Positions 27,795 to 36,603 of a DNA stretch of 64,000 nucleotides are shown here, one piece after another. The position numbers and the translations under genes were made by a program. Source of the DNA: JARFUG01 sp050485365 (GTDB lineage Bacteria > Desulfobacterota > Desulfuromonadia > Desulfuromonadales > JACZKF01). Location: the NCBI GenBank assembly GCA_050485365.1, contig JBJHBH010000006.1, forward strand, positions 9,699 through 73,698, in the 5' to 3' direction. The notes beneath the pieces were generated by a model. That model made no database searches. It saw only the letters and a program-made list of their open reading frames with translations, and was not told the origin of the DNA. Every line of letters begins with the position of its first letter. The stretch's first letter is position 1.

Positions 27795-28049
27795 TCAATG
27801 ATGCCGCAGAGCATCGATGAGCTCTTCCTTGTTCATTCCGGAGCGCCCCGCGATCCCCACCTCCCTGGCCTTCTCGTACAACTCGTCCTTGCTCCACTCC
27901 TCGTATTTGGGCGCTTTCCCCCCTCGCCTTCCCGCCTCGCGGCGCGGCGTGTTGGCGATGCGGGCGGCCTTCTCCTTGCTCATCCCGTCCTTGCGCAACG
28001 CCTCGTACTGTTCGTCGTCCTTGATCTGCGGTCCATGATCCTTGGCCAT
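27795..28049 (-). CDS. Small basic protein with Rho-N/SAP-like C-terminus
   Basis: The 84-residue charged protein has an N-terminal DDEQYEALRKDGMSKEKAARIAN segment and a glycine/arginine linker. The C-terminal helix-extended-helix, WSKDELYEKAREVGIAGRSGMNKEELIDAL, is the Rho-N/SAP pattern. Proteins of this kind are common in stress-related loci. Nucleic-acid binding is likely from the fold. An AGAGGA ribosome site precedes the ATG. Confidence 0.7.
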   Translation of the reverse strand: MAKDHGPQIKDDEQYEALRKDGMSKEKAARIANTPRREAGRRGGKAPKYEEWSKDELYEKAREVGIAGRSGMNKEELIDALRHH

Positions 28050-28389
28050 TGCTCACTCTCCTCTTTCGCAGCGCATAAGCCCTATTCAAAAAATATCAAG
28101 AAACCGCGGGGGATCAAACGATCAGGTGAAGGTGCGCAGGAAAGACAAAGGGGGGATCGGGAGCGGCGGCGTCGTTGGCGGGAGGGAAACGATCGACATG
28201 TCCGAACGTCTTTAGGGCCCGCTTTTTTCGATCTGCTCCGGGAGGAAGAGGACCCGGCCGTTGACCGGGGCACCGAGGACGAGGGCGTCGGCGCCTGCGA
28301 TCTGCTCGAAGCGGATGCCGGGTGTTAGTAGAAGCGGCGGAAATCTGTTGGTGCTCAGCCATATTTTGATCACAATCATCATTGTTCGA
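28050..28389. other. Intergenic stretch, no gene recognised
   Basis: This is about 340 bp between two leftward genes. Short open frames here are arginine/serine-rich and lack ribosome sites. I see no strong hairpin or promoter. Confidence 0.5.
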
Positions 28390-29322
28390 TCAATCCCCTC
28401 CCTCCAACTCCTTGCGGTTCCATCCTCCGAGATCAGCGGCGGCCTCATAGGTGCTCTGGAGGAAATCGAGGAGCATCTCATCCGGTGACGCCGCCTCTCG
28501 AACGGCCTTGTAAGGGAGGACGAATTCCTTGAGGTCTGGGTGGTAAAAAGCAGCGTCGGGGACTACCCGGGCGCTGCCAAATCCCTCGGGCTCCGGATAG
28601 GCGTAGGAATAGAAGGCGGGTTCTGGGAACTGCTCGTTTCCCGGCCAAAATCCGCAACTACTCACCTCGTGCGAATAGGCCTCCCGGGCGACCCAATTGG
28701 GAAGGTGCGGTACGCCACCCGGGTGCTCGGGGGCCCGGCGGCCGGAGAAGCGCGTCACCGCCAGGTCGAAAGATCCCCAGAAAAAGTGCACGGGGCTGCT
28801 CTTGCCGATGAAGCGAGCCCTGAATTCTTTCAATACCCTGTCGGCCTGGGCCAGGATGCGCCAGAACCGGTTCGCGAAGACTGCATCGTAAGCGGCATGC
28901 TGTTCGTCGAGGTCGAAGGGAATGGGGTCAGGGAGTTCGGAAGGTGTCGTGTGAATATCGACTTTCAGATCGAGCTCAACCAGCATGGCCAAGACCTCCC
29001 GGTAGAAATCGGCCACTGAGCGTGGAATCAGAGACATGGTCCTGACTGAGCCATCACTGGTTTGGAACAGAAGCCGGTGCTCGATGAAATCGAAGTCGAT
29101 CTGAAAGGTCCGGCTCCCGTAAGGGATCGGTGAAGTGGAGAGACCGCGGGAGGTGAGGTAAAAGACTACATGCCAGGAGTGATTTACCCAGGGGGTCTGC
29201 ACCAGCCGGATCTTTCCGATGATCTGAGTCCAGAGGTGAAGAGTCGCGCAGGTGTCCTTCCACTCCGTGAATGGGAGGGTCGGCCAGGCATCCACGTTGT
29301 AAATGGGGCCGCGTTCCGACAT
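28390..29322 (-). CDS. DUF5996 family protein
   Basis: The 310-residue soluble protein starts WPTLPFTEWKDTCATLHLWTQIIGKIRL and has HVVFYLTSRGLSTSPIP, HFFWGSFDLAVTRFSGRRAP and GGVPHLPNWVAREAYSHE. This is the conserved pattern of the DUF5996 family. Its function is unknown. The conserved His/Trp/Arg-rich core suggests an enzyme. It seems monocistronic. Confidence 0.8.
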   Translation of the reverse strand: MSERGPIYNVDAWPTLPFTEWKDTCATLHLWTQIIGKIRLVQTPWVNHSWHVVFYLTSRGLSTSPIPYGSRTFQIDFDFIEHRLLFQTSDGSVRTMSLIPRSVADFYREVLAMLVELDLKVDIHTTPSELPDPIPFDLDEQHAAYDAVFANRFWRILAQADRVLKEFRARFIGKSSPVHFFWGSFDLAVTRFSGRRAPEHPGGVPHLPNWVAREAYSHEVSSCGFWPGNEQFPEPAFYSYAYPEPEGFGSARVVPDAAFYHPDLKEFVLPYKAVREAASPDEMLLDFLQSTYEAAADLGGWNRKELEGGD

Positions 29323-29727
29323 CTCTTCCCTCGAATCTTCCGGTGTGACCGCGACTTATCTATATCAACTCCAGTCGAAGGCGCAACCGCTCCGGGGTGG
29401 CAACATAATGGAGAGCCACACCTGGAGGCGTCTCACAATCGTCTCGCTAGCGTCGCCCGAGTCTTTCAGGATGGGTGGCAAGAGTTCTTGCAAATCCTGC
29501 CTCCCTGAACTCGTTTCAGAAACATGTATCCACAGGAAGACTGGACAACCGGAGCGATCTCTGTGGACCGTTGCATTAACTTCCGCGTTCGGACGTTGGT
29601 TTTAGCTTTTTGCCCGGGAAACGAGCAGGGGTCAGAGCCGCCAATTTCATCCCCCCACCACTCATGCCCGATCAGTTTCCATTACTCCTTGAATAAAGCG
29701 CAGTCCTACAGCAGAAAGGAGGCAATC
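29323..29727. other. Intergenic stretch upstream of the recombinase
   Basis: This 405-bp region has no convincing gene. The string GGGGTCAGAGCC near 29630 resembles sequence often left at the ends of Y1/REP-type transposase insertions, a weak hint of past mobile DNA. A good ribosome site (AAAGGAGG) at the right end belongs to the recombinase. Confidence 0.4.
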
Positions 29728-30297
29728 ATGGGAATGAGAATCGGGTACGCGCGGGTAAGTTCTTCAGGGCAAAGACTGGATGTGCAACTGGATCGCCTGG
29801 CTGACTGCGATCGCATCTTCTCCGAAAAGGCGTCTGCCGCCTCCGCCAAGGGCAGGCCGGAACTTCAGAAAGCCTTGGACTACGTGAGAGATGAAGACGT
29901 CTTTGTGGTCACGAAGCTCGACAGGTTAGCTCGCTCAGTCGTAGATCTGGCAGGGATCGTCCAAAAGCTGGAGGGGAAAAAGGTCGACCTGATCGTACTG
30001 GATCAGGGGATCGACACCACGACGATGTATGGCCGACTGCAATTCAACATCTTGGCTGCCCTCGGCGAATTTGAGCGGGAACTGATCAAGGAAAGGTCCA
30101 TGGAGGGTCGGCTGAAAGCCATTACCCGCGGAGTAAAGTTCGGAGCCAAGCCGAAACTTAACAAGCAGGAGATCCGTGATCTGATCAAGGATTTTGAGGC
30201 GCCAGGTTGCAGCAAGGCGGAGATCGCGGACCATTATGGGATCAGCAGATCCTCTGTTTACCGGCTCTATGCGGAAAATAGAGCGCAGGCTCAATGA
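29728..30297 (+). CDS. Serine recombinase (resolvase/invertase family)
   Basis: The 189-residue protein has the catalytic serine in IGYARVSSSGQRLDVQLD. The active-site arginine region VTKLDRLARSVVDL, the YGRLQFNILAALGEFERELIKERSMEG block and a C-terminal helix-turn-helix (SKAEIADHYGISRSSVYRL) complete a Tn3-resolvase/Pin-type enzyme. The start at 29728 follows an AAAGGAGG site. No transposase is adjacent, so it may be a transposon remnant or a stand-alone resolvase. It is followed by a 12-bp-arm hairpin and the toxin-antitoxin genes. Confidence 0.92.
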   Translation: MGMRIGYARVSSSGQRLDVQLDRLADCDRIFSEKASAASAKGRPELQKALDYVRDEDVFVVTKLDRLARSVVDLAGIVQKLEGKKVDLIVLDQGIDTTTMYGRLQFNILAALGEFERELIKERSMEGRLKAITRGVKFGAKPKLNKQEIRDLIKDFEAPGCSKAEIADHYGISRSSVYRLYAENRAQAQ

Positions 30298-30312
30298 GTC
30301 GGGCTGATACGC

Positions 30313-30346
30313 CAATGGCCTCCAAGGAAATCCCTGGAGGCCATTG
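30313..30346. terminator. Hairpin between the recombinase and toxin genes
   Basis: Perfect arms CAATGGCCTCCA and TGGAGGCCATTG enclose 10 bases between convergent genes. There is no T tract, so termination is inferred from position. Confidence 0.5.
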
Positions 30347-30369
30347 AGTGCCGAATACGCAATCGCTTT

Positions 30370-30636
30370 TCAGTCATAGACGTTTTTTCGATGCCCCACG
30401 GCAAGGACCAGAACGGTCAGAACCTGATCTTCCAGGTGGCAAATAGCTCTGTAATCTCCGATGCGATACCGCCACAAACCGGCCCGGTCGCCGACCAATG
30501 GCTTGCCGAACTGCCTGGGATTTTCGCTCCCTTCCAGCCGTTCTCTAAAATATTTCAGAATCCGTCGACGAGCCTCGGGGTCCAGCCGACGCAGATCCGT
30601 CATTGCCTGCTCCTGGATCTCAACCCTCCAGGTCAT
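30370..30636 (-). CDS. RelE/ParE-family toxin
   Basis: The 88-residue basic protein has the RelE pattern: WRVEIQEQAMTDLRRLD at the N-terminus, the helix pair with PRQFGKPL, and the C-terminal core LWRYRIGDYRAICHLEDQVLTVLVLAVGHRKNVY. The RelE fold with R/Y/H residues at the end fits a ribosome-dependent mRNA nuclease. It overlaps the antitoxin stop by 17 bp, the usual order for such pairs. Confidence 0.92.
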   Translation of the reverse strand: MTWRVEIQEQAMTDLRRLDPEARRRILKYFRERLEGSENPRQFGKPLVGDRAGLWRYRIGDYRAICHLEDQVLTVLVLAVGHRKNVYD

Positions 30637-30832
30637 TCAGTTCCTTCTCCGCATCCTCCAGGCTCACCCGGCGTCCGCCGGCTTCCAAACGAGCCAGGCC
30701 GAGCAGGTAGTCTTCCCGATCCTCCAGAAACTCCTGGAGGGCTTGGCGCACGTAAAAAGACTTGCTTCTGCCCGTCTTCTGGGCGAGCCTCTCCAGCCTT
30801 GCCTCGATCTCTTTATCTCGTAGTCCGATCAT
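30620..30832 (-). CDS. Ribbon-helix-helix antitoxin
   Basis: The 70-residue acidic protein starts MIGLRDKEIEARLERLAQKTGRSKSFYVRQAL, a ribbon-helix-helix DNA-binding domain of the RelB/DinJ kind. Its C-terminal tail would wrap the RelE toxin. It is the first gene of the pair, and a palindrome 30-58 bp upstream is its likely autoregulatory operator. Confidence 0.9.
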   Translation of the reverse strand: MIGLRDKEIEARLERLAQKTGRSKSFYVRQALQEFLEDREDYLLGLARLEAGGRRVSLEDAEKELNDLEG

Positions 30833-30861
30833 CCCTTTCCTCCAGGGCAGGTTCCTTTTGG

Positions 30862-30890
30862 GTGTTTAACTTGTTTAACAGTTTAAACAC
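30862..30890 (-). promoter_or_regulatory. Operator of the toxin-antitoxin pair
   Basis: The palindrome GTGTTTAA ... TTAAACAC encloses another GTTTAAC, giving three related half-sites in 29 bp just upstream of the antitoxin start. RHH antitoxins bind such repeated half-sites. Confidence 0.65.
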
Positions 30891-31044
30891 AATGCGGAAT
30901 CGCGTCAAGGCTGAAGCGCCCGGGGATGCGGTGTTTAATCTTTCTGGTCCAGGGAGGATTAAAACAGCACACTTCCATCGTCTCAAAAGTCCCACCATCG
31001 AGACTGCGAGGAGAATGTCTCGACGCCAGTCACCAATGCGACGG

Positions 31045-31902
31045 TCATACGCGGCTCTTAATCCGGATCGGATTTCGAAAGTTGATATCGCGTTGTGAAA
31101 ATGGAATTTCTATTCCGGCTTTCTTGAGTCCGTCCCAAAGCGCGAAGTACAGATTGCTGCGGAACAAGTCGGGTTGATGCGCCATCTTGGCCGTCCAGGT
31201 CCGGAGCTCGAACTTCATCGAATTGTCGCCAAACCCCATGAACCGTACGCTGGCTTGGGGGATGTTCAGCACATGTTCATCGGCGGCAGCCACTTCCAAA
31301 GCGATCTTTTCCACTTTGCGCGGATCACTGCCGAAACTGACGCCGAATGGAACACGGATGCGCACCTTTTGGTCTCCGTGACTAAGATTGACTACCTGTT
31401 CGGAGATAAACTCTCCATTGGGAATGATCATGTCGATGTTGTCGTTGCTCCGAATGGTGGTGCTGCGCCCGCCGATGCGTACCACGTCCCCTTGCACCCC
31501 CCCTATTTCCACACGGTCACCAAGTTGAATCGGTCGCTCGACAAGAATGATCAAACCGCTGAGGAAATTGTTAGCGATGTTTTGTAATCCGAACCCGATG
31601 CCGATGCTGAGGGCGCCGGCAAAAACGGTCAGCGCGGTCAGGTCAACCCCAAGCGTTTGCATCGCAACCATAAAGCCGAGCGCTAGGACAACGTAGCCGA
31701 CAAGACGCGCTATTGCGTCCCTTCGCCCGATCGGCAATCGTACAAGCAGGCGCGCACGCAGCATGCGCCGGACCGTTCGCGCAGCCAGAATGACCAGCAT
31801 GAGCAATACGATAAACTGAACCATGCTTACCACGGTCACCGGTATTTCACCGAGATAAAACAGAGGTCGAGCGAAGTTTCCCAAGAATTTCGACCAATCC
31901 AT
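31045..31902 (-). CDS. MscS-family mechanosensitive channel
   Basis: The 285-residue protein has three membrane segments (about 15-40, 60-80 and 85-110). The pore helix ALSIGIGFGLQNIANNFLSGLIILVERP is the MscS TM3 signature. The beta domain has GDVVRIGGRSTTIRSNDNIDMIIPN. It would open under membrane tension to release solutes. The start MDWSKF follows a GAGG site; the earlier in-frame ATG lacks one. Confidence 0.93.
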   Translation of the reverse strand: MDWSKFLGNFARPLFYLGEIPVTVVSMVQFIVLLMLVILAARTVRRMLRARLLVRLPIGRRDAIARLVGYVVLALGFMVAMQTLGVDLTALTVFAGALSIGIGFGLQNIANNFLSGLIILVERPIQLGDRVEIGGVQGDVVRIGGRSTTIRSNDNIDMIIPNGEFISEQVVNLSHGDQKVRIRVPFGVSFGSDPRKVEKIALEVAAADEHVLNIPQASVRFMGFGDNSMKFELRTWTAKMAHQPDLFRSNLYFALWDGLKKAGIEIPFSQRDINFRNPIRIKSRV

Positions 31903-32150
31903 CCTCAACGATCCCCCTTTAGGTTCTCCGTCTCCTAGCCAGCACAACGAGACAGCCTGTCCATGAGAAATCCAGCTTCGTCAGAGCCAGTCTGATTACA
32001 ATTGCATGGGTTCTGATAAGATGACATCTTAACCTACCTTGGTTCCCCCATCCTTGATCCGCTCACAAATAAGTAACATCAAAAAGGAGCTTCATGAAAG
32101 AAGGATTCAGCAGGGACGCCAACTAGAACGAGTCCCCAAAAAGAAAAATT

Positions 32151-32494
32151 TTACCTGCCCTGCTGCATTTTCCGGTGTGCGAGGTATTTGCCTGCGGTAG
32201 CACCGATAGCAATCGAAGAAAGTTTAACGTAAACCAGTAGACCCTCTTCTGTGAGGCTGATGATGCCCGGATGAGTCGGGATGACGGAGCCTGCTGCTGC
32301 GCTCAGGGTCCCAAACGCGCTCACGATAAAACCCTGGCGTATCCCTTTGTTCCACGCCACGCCGATAACAGGCCAAGCGTACGGAAGAATAAAGCTGATC
32401 TTTCAAGTGACAGGTTGACGACCATGAGGAACATAAACCAGATTGCCGCAATCTCCAATGTGAAGATGCGTTGCAGGAGCATTCGCAAGTCCAT
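32151..32494 (-). pseudogene. Small two-part membrane protein, interrupted by a one-base frameshift
   Basis: Frame one from the ATG at 32494 reads MDLRMLLQRIFTLEIAAIWF and a further hydrophobic stretch, then drifts off. Another frame picks up near 32405 with KISFILPYAWPVIGVAWNKG and runs to 32151 through SAAAGSVIPTHPG and a second membrane segment ending YLAHRKMQQGR. One base added near 32403-32410 would join them into about 114 residues. The function is unknown. It could instead be two overlapping small genes, the second starting at a GTG. Confidence 0.5.
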
Positions 32495-32595
32495 GTACGG
32501 CTTCTTATCTGATTGACAGCGAAAAGTGTCTGTGCAACAAAGATCCACTGAAATTATAACAGTTTCGGAAAACTCTCTCCCGAAGGCTTGCTTCA

Positions 32596-34863
32596 ATGGA
32601 AGGTATCAATTTCATCCAGGACTTGGCGATCGTCTTGCTCGGTGCCGGAATTGCCGGCGCGCTGTGCAAGCGCATCGGCCTGTCGGTGATTGTCGGCTAC
32701 CTCCTTGCCGGCATCGTCATCGGCCCTCACACCCCGCCTTTTCCCCTCATCTTGGATATCGAAAGGATCGAGACGCTCTCGCACCTCGGCCTGGTCTTCC
32801 TCATGTTCGGTATCGGCCTCGGACTGAGTCTTTCGCGCCTGCGAAAGATGGGGATCTCGACCGTCATTGCTACGGCGCTTGGTGCCTTTTTCGTCTTCAA
32901 CCTGACGCAACTGCTCGGAAAAGGGGTCGGCTGGACGGGAACGCAGACTCTGTTCATCGCCGCCATGTTCATGGTCTCCAGTTCGGCCGTCATCGCCAAG
33001 GTCATCCGGGACATGAATCTCAGCCACGAACGTTCCGGGCAGCTTGCCCTGAGCGTCACGGTGCTGGAGGACGTCGTCGCCGTCGTCATGCTTGCGATCC
33101 TAGGTTCCCAAGTCGCCGCCGTCGGCGTCGATACCCCCGACATAGGAGCCCTCCTCATCGCCCTTGTCGCCTTCGTCGTTCTGCTTGTCATCACCGGACT
33201 CCTCTTCATCCCCCGTCTTCTGCAGCGCCTCGACGGCAAGGGCGATCCGGAGCTTCAGACGATCGTCATCGCGGGGTTGCTCTTTCTGGTCGGGCTCACG
33301 GCGGTGAAGTCCGGGTATTCGCTCGCTCTCGGCGCCTTTCTTCTGGGGGCGGTCGTTGCGGAGATGCCGCAAAAACCCGGAGTCGAGAAAGCCTTCTCCG
33401 GCATGCGCGACATGTTCAGCAGCGTCTTTTTCGTCGCCATCGGCATGATGATCGAAGTGAATCTGATGCTGGGCGTGTTGCATTGGATTCTGGCGCTGAC
33501 CCTCTTCACGATGGTCGCCCGCTCCCTTTCGACCGGTTTGGCGCTTATGGTGGCCGGTGCCCCTCCCCGTGATGCACGCCGGGCCGGGCTCGCCCTGATG
33601 CCGCTGGGCGAGTTCACCTTCGTCATCGCGGGCCTTGGGGTGGGGGCGCAGGTTCTGGCGCCGGAGTTCTATTCGATCGCCGTGGGGGTCTCCATCCTCA
33701 CCGTCCTGCTCTCTCCCGTGATCAACCGCCACGCAGAGCCGTTTCTGGCAAAGATCGAAAGGGCCGAACCGCGTTTCCTGCAACGCACCCTGGAGGCCTA
33801 TCACAGATGGCTGGCGCAGCTCGGCAACGCACAGGCGGGGCATTTCTGGTGGCAGTTGAGCAAAAAGAGGCTGCTGCAGATGACTCTGGAGATGCTCTTC
33901 ATCACCGGCCTGCTCATCTTTTCCGAACGGCTCCTGAGCGCTTTCCAGCAAAGCCGCTTTGGCGCCGCGTTCCAGCCCGAAACGGGGAGCCTTGTTTTCT
34001 GGGCACTGATCGGGGTTCTGGTGCTCGTTCCCCTAGTGGCGATCTGGCGCCATCTCGCCGCCATGGCGATGATCTTCGCCGAGCTCGCCTCGACGCGCAC
34101 CCGCATCCCCGGCCCCCTTGTCGAGAACGGCGTCAAGGCCCTTTGCGCCCTCGGTCTTGCCTACTGGATGGCTCATATCCTCCCGGCCGAATCTCTGCCG
34201 CACTGGGGGTGGATTGTCGTCGCAGCGGTGCTGGTGATCATTCTGATCATCTTCTCGCGCCGCTTCATCTACTGGCACAGCCGGTGGCAGAACACTCTCC
34301 AGGACGTCTTCGCCGAGGCCCAGCAGGTCGAAGCTGAGCCGGCCCCTTGGCTGGAGAAGTCCGGCGACTGGGACATCCGTGTACAGGAGTTTCGCGTGCC
34401 GGAGCGGGCAGTGAGCTCGGGGCAGAGGATCGCCGACCTGCATGTGCGCTCGCAATTCGGCTGCACCATCGTGGAGATCGACCGGCAGGGGCACGCGATC
34501 ATCGCCCCGGAGCCGACGGAGGCGATCTATGCCGGCGACCGGCTTCTGCTCCTCGGAACGCCCGAACAGATCGACGCGGCGCGCTCGGGCCTGGGCAAAC
34601 TGAAGGATGTCGATGAAGTTGCCGATTTCGATCAGGCCCGCCTGGAGAGGGTGCTCGTCCCCGCCGGACCCCGCGCCGGCGGCTCGCTCTCCGAACTTCA
34701 GGTGCAGCGCCAGACCGGGGTGCTGGTCGTCGGGATCGACCGCGCCGGAAAAAGAATCGTGAACCCCGCCGGGGATGAGACGATCAACGACGGAGACGAA
34801 GCGCTCGTACTGGGGACCCCTGAACAGATCAGAACATTCAGGCGATGGCTGGCTCCCGATTGA
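32596..34863 (+). CDS. KefB-type CPA2 cation/proton antiporter with two TrkA-C domains
   Basis: The 755-residue protein has an antiporter core of about 12 hydrophobic segments (residues 5-380) with GYLLAGIVIGPHTPPFP and VFLMFGIGLGLSLS. A further membrane block (about 430-560) precedes two TrkA-C-like regulatory domains (residues about 595-670 and 680-755, each with a VVGID or TIVEID strand). Unlike the copy at 23851, it lacks a TrkA-N dinucleotide site, so the controlling ligand may differ. It directly precedes the USP-DUF1538 operon. Confidence 0.88.
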   Translation: MEGINFIQDLAIVLLGAGIAGALCKRIGLSVIVGYLLAGIVIGPHTPPFPLILDIERIETLSHLGLVFLMFGIGLGLSLSRLRKMGISTVIATALGAFFVFNLTQLLGKGVGWTGTQTLFIAAMFMVSSSAVIAKVIRDMNLSHERSGQLALSVTVLEDVVAVVMLAILGSQVAAVGVDTPDIGALLIALVAFVVLLVITGLLFIPRLLQRLDGKGDPELQTIVIAGLLFLVGLTAVKSGYSLALGAFLLGAVVAEMPQKPGVEKAFSGMRDMFSSVFFVAIGMMIEVNLMLGVLHWILALTLFTMVARSLSTGLALMVAGAPPRDARRAGLALMPLGEFTFVIAGLGVGAQVLAPEFYSIAVGVSILTVLLSPVINRHAEPFLAKIERAEPRFLQRTLEAYHRWLAQLGNAQAGHFWWQLSKKRLLQMTLEMLFITGLLIFSERLLSAFQQSRFGAAFQPETGSLVFWALIGVLVLVPLVAIWRHLAAMAMIFAELASTRTRIPGPLVENGVKALCALGLAYWMAHILPAESLPHWGWIVVAAVLVIILIIFSRRFIYWHSRWQNTLQDVFAEAQQVEAEPAPWLEKSGDWDIRVQEFRVPERAVSSGQRIADLHVRSQFGCTIVEIDRQGHAIIAPEPTEAIYAGDRLLLLGTPEQIDAARSGLGKLKDVDEVADFDQARLERVLVPAGPRAGGSLSELQVQRQTGVLVVGIDRAGKRIVNPAGDETINDGDEALVLGTPEQIRTFRRWLAPD

Positions 34864-35018
34864 TCCGCCTGCGGACAGCTCGTTCTTTCGTTTCAAATGT
34901 GAAGTCACTTTCAGTCTACCGGTTCGTCACCGTGTACAATAGGAGAGTATTCTCACCCAGGAAATCCAATTGTTTCCATCCATAAACTTCGGATGGGAAC
35001 CGATGACCGGAGAACAGC

Positions 35019-35840
35019 ATGCGGATACTCTATGCCACGGACGGCTCACCCCAGGCGCGTTCGGCCGGGGTTTTGCTGTCCAACCTGATTCTCGCCCAAA
35101 ACGATCGCATCACCGTCGTTACGGTGGATGATCAAAGTGCCGACATCGATTCCGACGGCATCTTCAAGGGCGCCTCTGAGGATCTGTCGGGGACTTCGGC
35201 TATCATCGAGACCAAGGTGCACAAGGGGTATGCGGACGAGGAGATTCTCGGCGAATGTCAGGATTCGTCGGCCGACCTTCTCGTTATAGGCGCGAAGGGT
35301 ACCTCCGACGCGAGGCGCTTTCTCCTTGGGGGCGTTACGGCTCGCGTGATTCGATATGCGCCCTGCTCCGTTCTGGTCGTTCGCCCCGATAAGGCATCCA
35401 TCCGAAAGGTTCTTCTGGCCTTCGATGGAACCGGCCCCTCCTGCGCCGCCTCGGCAGCTCTTCTGAACTTTCCTCTTACCCCCGAAGCGGTCGTCTATCT
35501 CATGGCCGTTCTCCCCCCGATGTATCCCGGTCACCCCCAGAGGGAGCCTGTTTTTCTGCATACCGGAGTCGATGAGCTCAGCGTCATCGAAAAGATGTCG
35601 CGCACCAGAGATGACTTCATCGCCGCAGGCCGCCGTGCCGTCTCGCATACCGTCCGGGGAGAGACGGCTTCCAGTATCATTGATTATGCAGAGGCGCAGG
35701 ATATCGACCTCATCGTGCTCGGCTCTCACGGGACCAGTCTGGCAGAGAGGTTCCACCGCTTTTTGCTTGGGAGCGTTGCGGAGAAGGTGGCGCGCTACGC
35801 ATCGGCGTCCGTCCTGCTGGTGAGAACACCCGGCGAATAA
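35019..35840 (+). CDS. Tandem-domain universal stress protein
   Basis: The 273-residue protein has two Usp domains. The first starts MRILYATDGSPQARSAGVLL. The second ends in LIVLGSHGTSLAERFHRFLLGSVAEKV, with a glycine-rich ATP loop close to the Usp pattern. It opens a tight operon with two DUF1538 genes, a PII-like gene, a CBS gene and a second Usp. It may sense ATP or AMP status for the membrane pair. A -10-like TACAAT at 34935-34940 lies 79 bp upstream. Confidence 0.88.
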   Translation: MRILYATDGSPQARSAGVLLSNLILAQNDRITVVTVDDQSADIDSDGIFKGASEDLSGTSAIIETKVHKGYADEEILGECQDSSADLLVIGAKGTSDARRFLLGGVTARVIRYAPCSVLVVRPDKASIRKVLLAFDGTGPSCAASAALLNFPLTPEAVVYLMAVLPPMYPGHPQREPVFLHTGVDELSVIEKMSRTRDDFIAAGRRAVSHTVRGETASSIIDYAEAQDIDLIVLGSHGTSLAERFHRFLLGSVAEKVARYASASVLLVRTPGE

Positions 35841-35859
35841 TTGCAGGGGAGAGGTCTTT

Positions 35860-36603
35860 GTGAAAGAGCTCATCTCCATCGGCAGGAACATTCTCGGGCA
35901 TATGAAGGATGTCGCGCCTCTGCTGGTCGTGATCACCTTTTTCCAGGGGGCGGTGCTGAGACAGCCCCTTCCTGATCTCCCCGGGATCATGCTCGGCCTG
36001 GTCCTTCTCGTCATGGGGCTGGGTCTGTTCATGCGTGGGCTCGAAATCGCACTCTTTCCGGCCGGTGAGAGCATCGGGCGCGCCCTGGTGCGCATGGGAA
36101 GCCTGCGCTGGCTCTTCACCTTCTCCTTTCTGGTGGGCTTTGGAACGGCGATGGCCGAGCCCGCTCTGATCACGGTGGCAGACCGTGTCGCCGCCGCGGT
36201 CGTCGAGGCCGGCATGCTTGCCGATACGCCGCGGGCAGCCCAATGGTATGCTTTGGGGTTTCGCCTCAGCGTTGCCTTTGGGGTGGGGAGCGCCCTGATG
36301 CTCGGAGTGCTTCGTACCGTTAAGGGGTGGGCGCTGCACGGCCTGCTTGCCGCAGCCGTCTTCGCCATCGCGCTGATCCTCCCCCTGGCGCCGGCGGAAT
36401 TTTCGGCGGTCGCTCTCGATGCCGGGCCCGTGACCCTCTCGACGATTACCGTGCCGCTGGTGACCGCTCTGGGGATCGGCCTCGCTTCGAGCATCGCCGG
36501 GCGCAATCCTCTGTCTGACGGCTTCGGCCTGGTCGCACTTACGGCCATACTCCCTGCTATTTTCGTCCTGGCTTACGGCGCGCTGGCGGGAGCTCTGGCA
36601 TGA
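35860..36603 (+). CDS. DUF1538 family membrane protein, first copy
   Basis: The 247-residue protein has about seven hydrophobic segments. Motifs shared with the next gene are GLEIALFPAGE and FGTAMAEPALITVADRV, plus a TVPLVTALGIGLASSIAGRN segment. The family is uncharacterised, and the duplicated membrane half suggests a two-subunit transporter or channel. It overlaps the second copy by 4 bp. Its start is 20 bp after the Usp stop. Confidence 0.8.
   Translation: MKELISIGRNILGHMKDVAPLLVVITFFQGAVLRQPLPDLPGIMLGLVLLVMGLGLFMRGLEIALFPAGESIGRALVRMGSLRWLFTFSFLVGFGTAMAEPALITVADRVAAAVVEAGMLADTPRAAQWYALGFRLSVAFGVGSALMLGVLRTVKGWALHGLLAAAVFAIALILPLAPAEFSAVALDAGPVTLSTITVPLVTALGIGLASSIAGRNPLSDGFGLVALTAILPAIFVLAYGALAGALA

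Noticed and set aside
32083..32127. Ten-codon frame after an AAGGAG site (ATG at 32094)
   Set aside because: Too short and no supporting context.
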